From contig NZ_JPOO01000003.1 of NCBI RefSeq assembly GCF_000733925.1, positions 3,127,250-3,191,249 of the forward strand: 64,000 nt of DNA, written 5' to 3'. The notes beneath the pieces were generated by a model. The model was not told where the DNA came from, made no database searches, and saw only the letters and a program-made list of their open reading frames with translations. A program made the position numbers and the translations under genes. Positions 63,239 through 64,000 of this stretch are shown here, piece by piece. Source of the DNA: Arenibacter algicola (GTDB taxonomy: Bacteria; Bacteroidota; Bacteroidia; Flavobacteriales; Flavobacteriaceae). Position 1 is the stretch's first letter. The number at the start of each line of letters is the position of its first letter.

Positions 63239-64000
63239 TTATGAGGTTAAATTTATTAATTTTCTTCTGTAAGCGGTCAAGAGCTTGGATTTGGAGATAA
63301 AACCAACATACTTTTCATCCTTAATAACGGGCAGGTTCCAAGCACCACTATTTTGAAATTTCTCCATAATATCCGTCATTTTATCCTTGTCCAATTCAAT
63401 AATTTCAGGGGGGGTGTTCATTATGTCGGCCGCCATCACTTCTTTGTACAATTTCTGATCGAACATAATGGGGCGTATGTCATCCAATAAAATAATCCCC
63501 AATAGTGTATTGTCTTCCTTATCAATTACAGGAAATATATTTCTATTGGATTTTACCACCGCTTGGTGTACAATATCCCCTAGGTTCATCTCAGGGTATA
63601 TAGGCACAAAACTATCCTCAATAACCTTGTCTATATCCATCAAAGTCAAAACGGCATGGTCCTTATCATGTGTAATTAATTCTCCCTTTCTACCCAATTC
63701 CATGTTGTAGACAGAGTGTGAGTGTACGTATTTGGTTATGGAAAAGGAGATTGCTGAGGTTATCATTAACGGAATAAACAATTCATACCCCCCTGTAACC
63801 TCCGCTATAAGGAATATTGCCGTAAGTGGGGCGTGGAGTACCCGGCCATTAGACCGGCCATTCCCACTAGTGTAAAATTACTTTCAGAAATTTGGTTTGG
63901 GAAGATTCCAACACTGTTAATTGCTTTGGCAATGCAATTGCCCATTATACTTCCCCATAAATAGTGTAGGGGCAAAGATACCCCCAACGCCCCCGGCTCC
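63239..64000 (-). pseudogene. ClC-type chloride channel with CBS pair, frameshifted and cut by the window end
   Basis: The 3' half of a ClC channel/transporter lies here. The segment GGIFAPTLFMG (selectivity-filter region) is at the very edge, then a one-base gain near 63951, and another frame with GNCIAKAINSVG and LVGMAGLMAG. A one-base loss at the CCC of 63841-63843 follows, and then LHAPLTAIFLIAEVTGG leads into the last membrane helices and two CBS domains (SFVPIYPEMNLGDIV and ADIMNTPPEIIELD) ending at 63239. Correcting the two indels gives one continuous frame. The start lies outside the window. Confidence 0.82.

Noticed and set aside
1..64000. Search for CRISPR arrays, phage genes, transposases, restriction or other defence genes, tRNA and rRNA
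   Set aside because: None was recognised by reading; regular direct repeats with spacers and cloverleaf-like sequences were not seen, although small tRNAs could be missed without a program.

Overview
The window reads as chromosome of a marine-type member of the Flavobacteriaceae (Bacteroidota, in the broad Maribacter/Arenibacter/Zobellia neighbourhood). The evidence is moderately low GC, almost no Shine-Dalgarno sequences, Bacteroidota-type -7 elements (TAnnTTTG) just upstream of several starts, and lineage-typical families: DUF3109, DUF3078, a hybrid two-component propeller regulator, nrdB-nrdA with a C-terminal CLMCGS tail, and a PiT transporter with a PhoU-like tail. No rRNA, tRNA, CRISPR array, prophage or transposase was recognised.

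Layout. 1-7.7 kb: the 3' part of a two-domain SGNH esterase, a DUF1460 amidase, a very large TraB/GumN-type protein and an MscS channel. 8-12 kb: a haem-related group (ferrochelatase hemH, a MATE exporter, a TspO-like membrane protein, a HemJ/CopD-like protein). 12-25 kb: housekeeping and membrane genes (histidine kinase, enoyl-CoA hydratase, radical SAM protein, HD hydrolase plus acyltransferase, bacilliredoxin, TerB/J-domain protein, HupE-like protein, dCMP deaminase, S41 protease, MarC, DUF3109). An intergenic cluster of palindromic repeats lies at 17.28-17.56 kb. 25-33 kb: a TPR histidine kinase/LytTR regulator pair, then a divergent 1344-residue hybrid regulator with no polysaccharide utilisation genes beside it. 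33-37 kb: nrdB and nrdA behind an unusual leader with competing hairpins, a 30-codon ORF and a perfect palindrome.

37.5-50.4 kb is the most interesting region. It holds two FAD/Fe-S GMC dehydrogenases, one Tat-exported gluconate-dehydrogenase-type subunit 3, three sugar isomerase/epimerase-fold proteins with three different predicted locations, a Gfo/Idh/MocA oxidoreductase, an MFS permease and two lipoprotein DUF1080 proteins (3-keto-glycoside hydrolase/lyase fold). Together they look like an oxidative (3-keto) route for glycoside breakdown in the periplasm with uptake and reduction of the products.

50.4-61.5 kb returns to core functions: yicC-gmk-nadD, a decayed DUF6503 gene, phosphate transporter plus phosphate-type porin, a dNTP triphosphohydrolase, a DUF3078 outer-membrane protein and dxs. 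From about 61.6 kb to the end every gene (tadA, a lipoprotein, a cold-shock protein, a small membrane protein, a ClC channel) carries single-base indels, mostly in short homopolymers. That pattern suggests poor sequence quality at a contig end more than biology.
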